Below, in pieces: positions 31,670-42,638 of a stretch of 64,000 bases of DNA. A program made the translations under genes and the position numbers. The stretch comes from Myrmaecium sp. VS I D KN 1 (Eukaryota > Ascomycota > Dothideomycetes > Valsariales > Valsariaceae). Each line of letters begins with the position of its first letter. Position 1 is the first letter of the stretch. The DNA lies in assembly GCA_019775845.1 (NCBI GenBank), contig JADQAV010000002.1, positions 1,054,001-1,118,000 of the forward strand, in the 5' to 3' direction. The notes beneath the pieces were generated by a model. The model was not told the DNA's origin. It did not search any database and saw nothing but the letters and a program-made list of their open reading frames with translations.

Positions 31670-33773
31670 TGCTCCTATTTTCGAGAGGTGTTTCTTGACG
31701 TTGTTCAAGTGTGATGGAGCGCGATGCCACTCTTTCCAAGGTAAAAAAGGCTTTATATTGAGTGTCCAGGACGAGGGAGTCACAGCGGAATAGCGGTGAG
31801 ATATAGGGAGAAGTATGTCGCTGGGTTGCTTGGCTGCTTGGTTGGGGTATCTTGATTTCTTCCAGCGGGGTCGAAGAAAGACGGGCAGCTGGGCTCCTTT
31901 TATACGTTATCGACCAGGCCCCAGTGAGGAAATCGCCAGGGTCACGATAGCCCTGGGAGGTGTCGCTCGTCAGGCTCGAATGCGCTCTCACCTCGATTCT
32001 TCTACTGGGATCACGAGACCTCCGGTGTCTGCAATGCGCCAAGGGAGACTGGGAGCCTTTCGTAGGCAACGCAGGAAGTGCACCCGGATCCCTTGAGGGC
32101 GCTTCTCGTTCACGATGTGCGACCCCAATCTCTCTTCCTGTCAGATGGGCATGACCTAAAATTGACCCGAGACCTCCACGCTAATCTATGTAGCGTCCGA
32201 GCGGACAACGTCCCGGGCGATGGTGAGGCACGGCGGGAAAGGCTGTTCAAACTTCACGGCGGCGGAGGACTGCCGTTGCGAGGCTGCTCTGCAGGCTCGG
32301 TGACTTCCCATTGGAACGGTGAAAATGCAAGCAGCCGACCGGTTCTGATTCCGAGGAAGCCTGGCGGAATTTTTTGAATGGTCAGTCCCGGTTGTCCAAC
32401 CGAGACAGATTCGTATCGGATCGCTTATTGGATGGGGAAGCGGACGAACGCGTATGGGGTCGCACGGCAGATCTTAACGTTAGTGGGCCGCTGATGGATG
32501 TCAGGTTCATGGAGATCGATGCGTCACCGAGGGAGGGATTGCTGCTCCTCACCAGGGGCGGGGAAAATCTACCGAGCTCCTCTTGCTGGCCTTGCAGCGG
32601 TCGGGCACGAACTGGTCGCTCGCTGGACGCAGATCAACCAGGTGGATGCACGAGGCCCGCTCCCCGTCCGGGCGGAAGAGCGGTACATGCTTCCGCCGCG
32701 GTAGGCTCATCTGACGAGCGTGTCGCGGTAGACTGGGAATCCGCTGCGAACACTTGAGGGTTGGCCGGGCTTGCTGGCCTTGCCTACCATGCCCACTCAC
32801 TTCCTCACAATCACACCCGCGATGGACGGCAGCCCACCCGTGACGGAGCAACAACACATCGCAGCACAGACGACTCTCAGGCCGTCAATGAGATGCGGTG
32901 GAATGATACGGATGCAATGCTGCCGGTTGGAGGTGGTGGACCGACCGAATCGAGCGGTGACAGGTCCCTGACGGGCCTGGGAAGGTTGGCGAGCACGACC
33001 TCATGCATCCCATTGGGGGGAAAATGAGTTGCTGGGTGGTGTCGAGGGCAGCGAACCCAGCGCTGCCCAAGGAGATGCGGTTAGTCATCGAGGTGCTCGC
33101 TATTCACAGCGTCCCATGTGATGCTTCCGAGGGAGGTTGAGCAACATCCTCGATAATGACAGCTTCGTATAGGGTGAGACAGAGCATGACGCCTTTGCCG
33201 TCCAATAATAACGGAGGCGCAATAGAGGTGGTTTGGGCGACCAGGTCCTCTAAACAGTTAGGCTGTGGAGGAGAGTGAGATGGGGGGTTTGGAAACAAAG
33301 AACGCCGCGATTTGTCGGTGGCGGTGATGGTGGTGGTGGTGGTAATAGTGGTACTAGTCGGTAATCCAGATGCAAGGGCGAAAGCCATTGATCGTGAAGC
33401 TGTCGAGATACGGATATTACGATAGAGGCAGATTCTCACATACTACTGTACTCATGTCTGCCGCTCGGAAACCTGAGGCCAATAAATCGGATGGTCACCA
33501 GCCACTATCAGATAGGTATTGATTGATTGATATGTGGCGGTGCATCTCCAGCTGAGTCACCGGTCGTCATCTCGTCAGTTGGTCCGAGCTCCCAAACACG
33601 CGACGGCCGGCGATCGCTCCTTTGAGGTGAAGCTTCAACAACATCCTTACCTTTCACACATTCACACATTCACACATTCACCAACTCTATCCACCTCTCC
33701 CGATACAACACTGTACGTACATGGTGCGCGACCCGCTGCATCACCACCTTTCTTACTCCCACCACGAGCCCTC
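31670..33773. other. Divergent intergenic region, 2.1 kb
   Basis: The region separates the divergent 90-aa gene and Acinus-like gene. It holds TATA-like elements for the former at 31751-31757 and 31897-31904, and repeated CACATTCA words near 33656-33680 just before the Acinus start. ORFs at 32374-32757 and 33104-33439 have no recognisable content. Confidence 0.45.
31897..31904 (-). promoter_or_regulatory. TATA box candidate for the 90-aa gene
   Basis: The - strand reads TATAAAAG, a full TATA consensus, about 230 bp before the ATG at 31669. A weaker TATAAAG lies at 31757-31751. Which one is used cannot be told from sequence. Confidence 0.45.
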
Positions 33774-35579
33774 ATGGCGGACTACAACAAGCAAACCGTA
33801 GCACAGCTCCGCAACGAGCTCAAGGAGCGTGGCATCCCTTCGACCGGCCTGACGCGAAAGGCGCAAATAATCCAGAGGTTGGAGGAACACGACAAAGAGA
33901 ACAACAATGACGACCCCGAGAAGGAGGAGGCAGAGGAAACAGTGCCCCCACCATCGGAGAACGCGCCAGCTACACTGACGGAGGATGCGCCTGCCGCACC
34001 AAGTCAGGAGACGGAGACTCGAAAGCCTGATGATAACACGCCAGCCAAACAAGAGCCACAAAGCATTTCTACGGAGGGAACAGAAAATGGAGGTAATGAG
34101 GTGGAAATATCACAATTGGATGGTGCTGCCAATCCGGCAGCGGTGGCGGAGGAGCCTGCGACCCAGGAACCACTACCTCCGGCACCGCAGTCCACTGAAC
34201 CAGGTCGCGATACCAGTACTGTCGCAAAGTCAGAAGATCCCGCTGCGGAAGCCTCTGTCACCGCTTCTGCGCAGCCTGAAGAGCGTACCATATCTCCTTC
34301 GGCATCGGCCAGGGAGGAAGCATCCATGTCAGCGGAACCGTCTCGGTTGAACAGCGAGGAACTCGCTGAAGAGCGCCGAAAGAGAAAGCGAAGGAGCGCC
34401 ACGCCACCGGTCAGCGCTGAGGAGGTGGCTAGGAAGAAGCAGAAGCAAGTCGACGAGCTCGCACCGACGGTCCGTCTGCAGGAGGATGACGACTATCCCA
34501 TGAAGGATGCTACAGAGGGTGTTGTTTCTAAGACGGTGCTCCCAATGGGTTCAAGCGATGATGTTGTAGACGCCACGGCGGCCGCGCAGAGGAGCCTAGT
34601 GAATGGGGGCGCGCCAGTCCCGCTGCAGACAGATGTCAAAGAAGTCTTTGAAACGCCGCAAATCGAGGAGCAACCGCAGGAAACAAAGGATCAGGAAGAT
34701 ACTGGCTCGCCCGAGTTTCTAGCGCGGCAAGAAATCGCGTCCAACGATTATGCCGAGCCGCGTGAAGGGGCATCAGATACCCGCGCGTCAGCCACCAAAC
34801 CACTGAAAGACAACCGCTACAAATCGCTCCTGAACCCCACCGAGACTGCTTCACCTTCTAACGGCCCCACCCTCGAAGACGAGGAGGACGACGCCCCGGT
34901 CTCGCCGGCCTACCATCCTGCCACCCCGGCCCTTTACATTCGTAACCTCATGCGACCTCTGCAGCCGCAAGCCCTCCGCAACCACCTCATCGCCCTCGCC
35001 TCGCCACCCAACGCCGCCCCGGACCCCGCCGTCCTCACTCTCTTCCACCTCGACCCCATCCGCACCCACGCCTTCGCCCTCTTCAGTTCCACGACCGCCG
35101 CCGCCCGCGCGCGCAACAAGCTCCATCAGGCCATCTGGCCGCCGGAGCGCGACCGCAAGCCGCTCTTCGCCGACTTCGTCCCGGACGAGCAGGTCGGGCG
35201 GTGGATCGAGGCCGAGAACGACGCCGCCACCGCCGGGCCCCGCGCGCTCGCCCCGCGCTTCGAGGTCGTGTACGAGACCGGGCCGGACGGCGAGGTGGCC
35301 GCGATCCACCAGCGCGTCGGCGCCGCTCGTCCGCCACCCGGGGGCCGCGATCTGGGCCGCGACATCAGCGGCGCGCCCAAGGGCCCGCGGGGCGCGGCGA
35401 CCTCCCCTCCTCCTACCACCACCACCACCACTCCGACGGAGGGCGGTCCTCCCATCCATCCCTCCCGCGCTGGCCTCGTGCGAGACCACCTCCCCGACAG
35501 CACTCGCGCTCCTCCCTCCGGGCCCCGGCCACTGCCGACAGCGAGTCGAGACGCGATCAGTCGAACAGCCGCCACCCCC

Positions 35580-35610
<31 letters not shown>

Positions 35611-36029
35611 ACATGTCAACGGACGCGGCCAACGCCCCGCTCAAGACGCTCGACGAGCTCTTCCGCTCCACGACCGCGAAGCCGAAGCTGTACTACCTCC
35701 CCGCGGCCCCCGCGCTGCAGGAGGCGCGCCTGCACGCCCTCGCCCAGGCCACGAGTCGGGGTTGGCGTCGTGGTGGTGGTGATGCCCAGCAGCCGCAGCA
35801 GCATCCTCCGCCGCCTGGTGACCGGAGCCACGAGGATGCGCTCCGTCGGTTTGGCTTCGAGGACGGCGCGACGCTGGTCGATCGCGGGGAGCATTGGGAG
35901 AAGGGGGAGTGGAAGCGCCGACGGGAGCGGGAGAGGGGATTTGGGAGGGCGCGGGAGAGGGAGAGGGAGAGGGACCGCGGTTGGGAGAGGGATCGGATGA
36001 GGGGTTTTGCTGCGGGTGGGAGGAGATAG
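33774..36029 (+). CDS. Acinus-like protein (SAP, RRM-like, RSB motif)
   Basis: A single exon of 751 codons starting MADYNKQTVAQL. A SAP DNA/RNA-binding motif lies at about residues 8-42 (VAQLRNELKERGIPSTGLTR). A long acidic, Pro/Glu/Ser/Thr-rich disordered part contains a basic patch (EERRKRKRR) that may act in nuclear import. An RRM-like fold follows at about 384-480 (ALYIRNLMRPLQPQALRNHL, HAFALFSSTTAAARARN). Near 622-644 is LKTLDELFRSTTAKPKLYYL, matching the RNPS1-SAP18-binding (RSB) motif of Acinus (LDxLFRKTxAxPxIYWLP). The tail is Arg/Glu-rich. SAP-RRM-RSB in this order is the Acinus layout, the scaffold of the ASAP complex linked to the exon-junction complex. The ORF extends upstream in frame, but this ATG opens the SAP motif. 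His/Thr codon runs encode TTTTTTTTTT near residue 605. Confidence 0.88.
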
Positions 36030-36885
36030 GTGGTTTGGTTGTTGTTGTTGTTGCCTGGCGTAGTGGCTGGTTGCAGGTGGAGGGTTTTGTTTTCGTCTCT
36101 CTCTGACCATTCGAGAAGGGCGCCGTGCGTCCGCATTCTCTTCTTCTTTCCAAAAGTATAGATGTAAATCAAAACCCAAGAAAGGAACTGGGTTTCGGAA
36201 CACTTCGAGACTAGGTAGAATCTATGCACCGTCCGCGCTCTCTTCGCCGTTTCTGTCTCTCTCCGTGGGACTTACTCACCAGGATCAACGAACACGATGT
36301 TATACGATAAGAGAATATGATATGAAAAGCAGATAAGCCAGAAAATATACTTGAAGAATATCCAGGACAGTATAATAATATATAGTAGTTCTACGTAAAC
36401 TCTAACCAAGTAATAGTAGTACCGCAGATCAAAGCATGACCAGAAGACAAAGGACATCAGGTACAAGGTACGTATCTAGAAAAGGGACGGAAACAAAAGA
36501 TATCCCCGAATGGATCAATCTCTCAAAAATAGGTAATATAGACCCGGGAGAAAAGCAGAAGAAGATGAGAAAAAGAAGCAAGGACCCAAAAAAAAACACC
36601 CCGGTAGTAAAGACACAAAATCCCCAACCCCTCCAAAGGTCCAGTCAAATACCCATGATTCATCCCAATCGATTTTCCCGTTCGGTATGTGTTCCCGTGT
36701 CTCGCATGTGCGTCGTATATCAGGCGTGTATCGTTTGTTTGTGTGTTTGTAATGTAAGATGAACGTTGCCTCCTCTTCATCATCTTTTATCTTCGTAGAA
36801 AATTTCGGAAACCGTAAGTCAGTCGTTGGCGATGTCCCATTCCATTCCATCCTCCGTCCCCTTCTCCGCGTCGTCATCTCCATCA
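36030..36885. other. Convergent intergenic region
   Basis: 3' UTRs of the Acinus-like and kinase genes meet here. The middle (36290-36420) is AT-rich with an ATATAGTAG-type stretch. No gene is supported. Confidence 0.5.
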
Positions 36886-39195
36886 TCACCAAATCACTCC
36901 CAACCCATCCGTCTCGTCTCCGTTGTCACCGTGCACGCCGTCGGCTATGTCGGTAGGCATCCGCAGTCCGCCCTCGACCTGCACGCCCTCGCGCACCCAC
37001 TCCATCGCCGCCACCTCGGGCAACTTCTTGCGACCCCGGCTGACCTTCTTCAGCAGCCCCTCGACCACCTCCCGGGCGCCCTCCCAGCCCTGGCCCTTCT
37101 TCGGATCCCACTCGCCGTCCTCGTCCCCGCACCGCCACCATCCCCATTCGCATCGCGCCACCCGGTGCGCCGCGCGGGAACGGCTCGCCCTGGCGCCCTT
37201 GCCCGGGTTTGGCGGCGGATCGAACGGCAGGCGACCCTCGACCAGCGCGTACAGCAGCACGCCGAGGGCCCACGCATCCGTCAACCGCCCGTCGTACGGC
37301 TGGCCGAGCAGGATCTCCGGCGCCGCGTAGTCCTCGCTGCCGCACCGCGTGCTCAGCATCTCGACGCCTCCGCTCCCATCCGACGCCTCCTGCAACCGTC
37401 TCCCCAAGCCAAGGTCCGTCAGCGTCACTAAGGGGCTTGGATACTTCTGCGGGGTCGAGATGGTTCCGATCGCGTCAAGGTCGAGGTTGACCAGAACGTT
37501 TTCCAGTTTGATGTCCCGATGCACGATTTTCTGCTCGTGCAGGTAGAGAACCGCGCTGACGAGCTCGGAGAAGATACGTTGGACAAGGGCCGGAGTGAGC
37601 AGGGTGCGGGCGGACGGGCGAGAGGCGAGGTCGAAGAGGTCGCCGCCGGGGCAGTAAGGCAGAACGAGAAGAGCGGGGTTCGGATCGTTTGTGAACTGGC
37701 TGAGGGCCGGGGAGAGGGTGGAAGTTGAGAAGATGGGTGCGGGCGGTTCGAGGCGGTCATTGGCGCTGCTGTTGGCTTGCGTCTCACTTGCGCTCTGCGT
37801 GACGATGTGATCGCGGTCGTGATCAACTTCGTGTTGAGGATAGGGGGACAGATTCGGCGAGCTGGGCGCAGCCGGCTGATAGAGAGCCAGCAGGCGAATG
37901 AGCGATGGATGGTGGCATGCGCGCAGAAGATCGATCTCGCGGCGCAAGCTCAGTGAGATTCGGGAGCTTGAGGCGTTGCCTGCAGGCCCGCTGTTGATGA
38001 CCTTGATGGCGACAAGCGAGGCAGAAGGAAGAAGCTTCTCGGACTCCGAGAGAGGGACGCCGGGAGGCGGGTGGGTAGTCGTCGCAAGGATGACTTTGCT
38101 GAAGGTGCCTCGACCAAGCTCGCGGATGGGGATGTAATGTTTCGGGGCTCGCGAAGGCCCGGTGGGAATGGTCAAGCAGGTGTTATGAGAAGTCGGTTCT
38201 TCCTCGTCGGCGTCGGCTTCCGAGGAGCTGCGGTTGCTCGGAGGAGGGGTAGGAAGTGCACCGGAAGGAGCAAGCCGAGGCGTGGGCGCGATGCCGCGTT
38301 GACTCGCCAGGTACTCCTCGCGCTGCATCGGTCTTTCTTGCGTGAGATCGGCGACCTGCTCAGGCGGCGCAGCGTTCGAGATCGTGACGTTCCGAGGCCT
38401 GGAGTTGTGCAGAGGGTCCGGCTGGTACTCGCTCACACTCCTGTTGCGAGCGTGGCTCTTTTTCCGTTCCTCTTCCCGAATGACGCCCTGTTCGACGGCT
38501 GCGGCAACGAGTCCTTTATAGTTCTTCTTGCTCACGGAGGGAGAGGATGACAGATAGGCCTCTTCGCGCAGACTTCCAGTATGCGAGCCTCTGGAGCTGG
38601 GCCGTTTGGACAGGGTGTTGCGCCTCCACGAGGGTGGGGAGTCCGTGGCGACCATTGGAGACGGCAGAGGGGTGATGTCCGGCAGGGCGTTCAAGGCGGG
38701 CGAGGAAAGGGCAGAAGCGGGAGAAAGCGAGCTGGCTATGCTCGCCGTTGACCACGCACTGCGCAGACCGGTGCTCGCCTGGATTGGGATCGCGTTCGCG
38801 TGGAAGGCTTGGGCCTGCCCGCCAATCTTGTTCTCGATTATGGTCGGGGTGTTCGGAGAGCCGGTGGGAGGCCGACTCGAGGCAGAGCTGAAGTCGGTTT
38901 GGAGGTGCAGGCCAACTTCCGAGGGATGTCGAATGTGGGGATGGTTCCCAACGACGGCGAGGTTGTGGGAGGGGGAATTGCTGCGCGTGGAGTCGGCAGA
39001 GATGGGGACGGTACGATGGTAAGAGAAGGCGGCCGCGTTGCCGGAGCGGGAGGTATCTGTAGGCGAGGGAGAGCGGTCCCTCATCCAGACGTCCTCGTGT
39101 TGGTTCGGGTGGTGGTGAAGTGAATGGGACGGTTGATCGGGCGGCTGGCCTGAAGAGCGCCCGGTACGCGCGGGGGAGCTGGTGGGCTCGCCCAT
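36886..39195 (-). CDS. Serine/threonine protein kinase with DLG in place of DFG
   Basis: A single exon of 769 codons from the first ATG (MGEPTSSPARTG); the frame stays open 141 codons further upstream without an ATG. About 350 N-terminal residues are Ser/Pro-rich and disordered. The kinase domain begins near 353: YIPIRELGRGTFSKV (Gly loop), LVAIKVI (Lys), then REIDLLRACHHPSLIRLL, hinge LVLPYCPGGDLFDL, catalytic loop HRDIKLEN (near 557), metal-binding TDLGLGRRL (near 593), RCGSEDYAAPEILLGQPYDG and DAWALGVLLYALVEGRLPFD. Lys, HRD Asp, Asn and metal-binding Asp are all present, so it should be active. The C-lobe carries a loop (PPNPGKGARASRSRAAHRVA) after the PFD motif. It looks CAMK/AMPK-like; I cannot name the orthologue. 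No transmembrane segment or known regulatory domain is seen. Confidence 0.88.
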   Translation of the reverse strand: MGEPTSSPARTGRSSGQPPDQPSHSLHHHPNQHEDVWMRDRSPSPTDTSRSGNAAAFSYHRTVPISADSTRSNSPSHNLAVVGNHPHIRHPSEVGLHLQTDFSSASSRPPTGSPNTPTIIENKIGGQAQAFHANAIPIQASTGLRSAWSTASIASSLSPASALSSPALNALPDITPLPSPMVATDSPPSWRRNTLSKRPSSRGSHTGSLREEAYLSSSPSVSKKNYKGLVAAAVEQGVIREEERKKSHARNRSVSEYQPDPLHNSRPRNVTISNAAPPEQVADLTQERPMQREEYLASQRGIAPTPRLAPSGALPTPPPSNRSSSEADADEEEPTSHNTCLTIPTGPSRAPKHYIPIRELGRGTFSKVILATTTHPPPGVPLSESEKLLPSASLVAIKVINSGPAGNASSSRISLSLRREIDLLRACHHPSLIRLLALYQPAAPSSPNLSPYPQHEVDHDRDHIVTQSASETQANSSANDRLEPPAPIFSTSTLSPALSQFTNDPNPALLVLPYCPGGDLFDLASRPSARTLLTPALVQRIFSELVSAVLYLHEQKIVHRDIKLENVLVNLDLDAIGTISTPQKYPSPLVTLTDLGLGRRLQEASDGSGGVEMLSTRCGSEDYAAPEILLGQPYDGRLTDAWALGVLLYALVEGRLPFDPPPNPGKGARASRSRAAHRVARCEWGWWRCGDEDGEWDPKKGQGWEGAREVVEGLLKKVSRGRKKLPEVAAMEWVREGVQVEGGLRMPTDIADGVHGDNGDETDGLGVIW

Positions 39196-39311
39196 GGTAC
39201 GGCGGGCGGTTGCAGGACGTCCGGGGAGAGGTGGTCTGTCCTCGTTCGCGACGAGTGCGGGCGGAGTGCACGCTGCGGAGTACGGACAAGGTGCAACGCG
39301 GAGTACGGGCG

Positions 39312-39370
39312 GCGGATGTGAATGCGGATGCGGATGCGGGTGCGGGTGCGGGTGCAGATGCAGATGCGGT
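39312..39370 (+). repeat. Imperfect 6-bp tandem repeat (GCGGAT/GCGGGT/GCAGAT)
   Basis: About nine units of six bases differ by single changes. On the kinase strand they would read His-Pro/His-Leu if translated, but they lie upstream of the first ATG, so this is probably leader or promoter DNA. Confidence 0.8.
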
Positions 39371-39973
39371 TGTTCAGGCGGCGACGGCAGGAAGCAGCAC
39401 GGAGTGACACACGGGCTGCAGTCGTGCCCAAGCGAAACGGTGAGGATGCGCGGTGGTGGTGTTTGTGTGGTGATGGTGGGAGGCGGAGGGAGGAGGAAGG
39501 TGGAGGGGAAGAAGGAAGAGGTTGGATGTGAGTGGGCGAGAAAGGATGGGGGAGTGGGTGGGGGATGGACGAGATGACTACTCCCTAGGATAGTAAACTC
39601 CCTAGTACTATTTAGCACAGCATCAACATCAGCATGTGGTGGTACCTTGCCTTGTGATTAGGCTGTGCTTAGGTATGCTTGGTCCTTTTTCCTTACTCCT
39701 ACTATAGTAGTGTATATTTACACCCACGCACCCACGCAAAACGAAAATCCACAGGTAAAGAAGTATCCGTAATCAAGGGACGGGCGGGAACGGGGGTGGA
39801 TGGGCGGATGAGGGTGGGTGGGCGCCACCGAGGTGCTTGCGTACCTGAGCGGGGCCAACCCGGCCGACCAGCGCCACCAACGCGGGCCAATCTCAAAACA
39901 CCAACTTCACCGGGGCTGGACTGGGACGGCCGTCGCTGACTCAGCCCGATGTGAACGCCGTGGCTTATATCGA

Positions 39974-40078
39974 GGAAGAGAAGAAGAAGAAAAAAAAAAA
40001 AAAATTAGAAAAAAAAGAGACACGAACCGGCGACTACTAGGAGTACTGCAAAAAAAAAAAAAAAGAGGGAAAAAAAAA
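39974..40078 (+). repeat. A-rich/purine low-complexity segment
   Basis: Three A runs (about 15, 8 and 16 long) are broken by short GA units and a 25-nt mixed spacer. The length of such runs is often wrong in assemblies. Confidence 0.75.
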
Positions 40079-40523
40079 CCTTCTAGCAAGCCAACTGGAA
40101 AGAAGGTTGAGATCCGAGTCCGAGTCTTTTCTGTATGTATGTGTCTCTCTCTTCCTCCGAATTCATCCTTAGATTCAGATACTTACACATGACCGATGCA
40201 AAGTAAAAAGAACAAAACGTCCCAGCTCCCCCAATTATATATGTATGTAATCTGTATGTCTCTCTCTCCTTTTCTTTCCTTTCTTCTTTCCCTTTGTATC
40301 TTCTCTTCCTCTTTCTTCCTCTAATAAATACCTCATATTAAAATGAAAAAGAAATAGAGCAAAAACTACAACGATGTGTACGTGAACATGTGTAAAGGAA
40401 CCACTCTTCCTCTGCAATGAGAACAAACTCCAGCCCCCTGCCCCAGCCTTCGGTCTTCCATACCTGATATGCTTAGGAATGGTAAAGAAACAGGAAATCA
40501 GGAGATGATTTCAACTCTCCCAC

Positions 40524-42638
40524 TCACAGGTCCAGACTGCCCACCACATCCTCTTCGTCCTCATTTCCCTGTCGCGCCAGCTCCTCCCGCCGGCTACCTC
40601 GCTTCTCCCGGCCCATCCGCTCCTTCATGCTCCCGCCCGTCGGCATGCTCATGCTCATCCCCCCTCGCTGCGACCCCGCCGCCCCCGGGCCCGTCGTCGA
40701 GTGACTGCCTGAACTGTGCCGAACCTTCCAAAACCGCTCCATGTAGCTGGCACCAAGACTGCTCGGGTATCCCAGACTCGCCGCATCGGCGTCGTCCAGC
40801 CCGCTGCCGCCCAGTCCGCCGACGTAGCTACTCGTCGGCAACCCATCCTCCCGGTCCAACGCCCGAGCCGCTTTGGTGGCCTCTTGCCGGGCATTGATGT
40901 CTTCCAGGAACTCAGGGCCGGAGTCTGACGCCGAGGCGTCATCGTTTTCGTCCGCTCCAGGGGCAAAGACGTCACCTTCCAAAGAAGCATCCGAGGGAGG
41001 CTCCCGCGCCGATTCTGGCCGATTGTGCGTGCCGCGAGTCGGGGTGGAGATGCTCTGAGACGGATGTGCAGGTGCGTGTTCAAGATGTTCCGCTCGGAGA
41101 TCCTGCGGCATCGTGCTGATCGAGGGCGGCTGTTGGTTACGGAGCGTGGACAGAGAGCTGCTGGAGGACGTGTTCGTCAGTGAGGACGATGACGTGGAGT
41201 CGTGGTGGAGATGATGCGGGTTAGTGCCAAGCTTTTTCTTCGGGGAACCTGTCGAGGTCGCCCCAGTAGAAGCGTTGCTACTGCCACCGTGAGCAAGGGT
41301 CAGAGATGGCGGAAGGGCGGATGTGGTGGTAAACGGGAGAGGTAGAGGCGATTTCGGGAACTGGGACGAGGACGGGGTGTTGAGCGTCGGCGGAGAGGAG
41401 GTGGCTGGAGATGGAGCCTCCGACGACACAGGTGACGGCGATTGAGGGACCTGATGAGGCAGAATGGACGGGTGTTTTGCTTTTCCCTTGTCCTTTGCGC
41501 TGCCAGAGCGTCCAAACATCAAGTGCTGCGACGATGCCGCGAAAGGTCCAGTCCCAGATATAATCGACGAAAGAGCGTTCGCAGCAGTGCTTCTGGAGCC
41601 CGGCCGTGAGGCCAAGCTGTGACTCTTTGCACTGGTCCGATCATCCGAAGCTAATAATCCTGACTGAGCCGTTGGATCGCGGGACGGCAGCATGGTACCA
41701 CCGAAAGAAGCCACATGTTGCCGTGCTTCTTGTTCGGTGTGATGGCCTTGCAATTTCTGCAGATTAGCAATCTCTGCTATGGACTGTTCCGCAGGCGATT
41801 CCCAAATGGTCGAGTCCGGAGACGTCGCTCTGCTATCAGCTTCGCTCGCGCTCCAGCTTCTTCGCGGTGGGCGCGGTGTTCGATGAGAATCCGGACTCTC
41901 TGAAGGCCGCACGATATGGTCATCTATGACGAGCGAGACGCGCTTCCTGTGCGATGGGTTGCTGCTGTTTGGCGAACGCAGGGCAGACTTCCTAGCAGCC
42001 AGTGACGGCTTCACCATAGGTTCCGTAGCGGATCGCTTGTAGCTCTGACGTAGAGCAGGCTTGCGAGGCTTTTCCACTCCCTCCTCTGTCCTGGATGGCA
42101 CTGAACTGCTTCGCCTCTCGCCGGACCCTTCACGGCCTTCAAGGAGTGGCAGGAAGCTGGGAGTGAACAAACCGCGGAGCTCCTCGTCAGGCTTGGTGTC
42201 AAATCCAGGCGAAGACTGCGGGGCCTCAACCTGTCCAACCCCAAGATGGGTATCCACCGGTTCCGGGCGTTTCAATTTCCTGCCGCGCTCCTTGGTAGGC
42301 GAGACTTCGCGGGTCGTCACTCCTGCGGCGGGCGAAAGCAATTTCTCATTTTCCTTTGCAGCCTTCTCTTTCTGTGAGTCCGGCACAATGCTCGCTAGTT
42401 TTTCCTCGAATGAATCATATTCCTTCTGCCTCTTCGCAATGTACTTCATAATACGTTCGTCCAATTCCTTTCTCTTCTTTTCCATGGCCTCGACTAAGGC
42501 CTCCGCCTCTTCCTCATTATATCTGCTAAAATCGATTATTCCCTTCTCCTTGATGAAGTGATGCTGTTTATGTGCCTTTTTGCAGACCGGTCGCTCGGGC
42601 AAGTGGTCCGCCCCGACCTGGGAATTGTCGGACTCCAT
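40524..42638 (-). CDS. Conserved-looking hypothetical protein, 704 aa
   Basis: A single exon starting MESDNSQVGADHLPERPVC; the frame extends 14 codons upstream but without an ATG. I do not recognise a named family. Residues about 25-80 form a charged helix (RYNEEEAEALVEAMEKKRKE, LDERIMKYIAKRQKEYDSFE), a likely coiled coil. A short patch RKRVSLVIDDHIVRPSESP near 230 looks conserved. The rest is Ser/Pro-rich and disordered, with an acidic patch (ADENDDASASDSGPEFLEDI) and a structured-looking end (SLGYPSSLGASYMERFWKVR). No signal peptide or membrane segment is seen. Many Ser-Pro sites suggest phosphorylation. It lies in the same direction as the kinase, 1.3 kb apart, with no evidence of joint function. 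Confidence 0.75.
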   Translation of the reverse strand: MESDNSQVGADHLPERPVCKKAHKQHHFIKEKGIIDFSRYNEEEAEALVEAMEKKRKELDERIMKYIAKRQKEYDSFEEKLASIVPDSQKEKAAKENEKLLSPAAGVTTREVSPTKERGRKLKRPEPVDTHLGVGQVEAPQSSPGFDTKPDEELRGLFTPSFLPLLEGREGSGERRSSSVPSRTEEGVEKPRKPALRQSYKRSATEPMVKPSLAARKSALRSPNSSNPSHRKRVSLVIDDHIVRPSESPDSHRTPRPPRRSWSASEADSRATSPDSTIWESPAEQSIAEIANLQKLQGHHTEQEARQHVASFGGTMLPSRDPTAQSGLLASDDRTSAKSHSLASRPGSRSTAANALSSIISGTGPFAASSQHLMFGRSGSAKDKGKAKHPSILPHQVPQSPSPVSSEAPSPATSSPPTLNTPSSSQFPKSPLPLPFTTTSALPPSLTLAHGGSSNASTGATSTGSPKKKLGTNPHHLHHDSTSSSSLTNTSSSSSLSTLRNQQPPSISTMPQDLRAEHLEHAPAHPSQSISTPTRGTHNRPESAREPPSDASLEGDVFAPGADENDDASASDSGPEFLEDINARQEATKAARALDREDGLPTSSYVGGLGGSGLDDADAASLGYPSSLGASYMERFWKVRHSSGSHSTTGPGAAGSQRGGMSMSMPTGGSMKERMGREKRGSRREELARQGNEDEEDVVGSLDL

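Larger units (their letters stand above)
39196..40523. other. Kinase upstream region and 3' side of the next gene
   Basis: The kinase promoter and 5' leader and the 3' UTR of the 40524 gene lie here. The leader has a GCGGATGCGGGT-type repeat (39312-39370), then TAGGTA/CTAGTAC words near 39585-39680, and A-rich runs at 39974-40078. No gene is supported. Confidence 0.5.

Noticed and set aside
26743-33773. Possible transposon or virus-like remnants in the gene-poor stretches
   Set aside because: No transposase, reverse transcriptase or capsid motif, terminal repeat or target duplication could be recognised.
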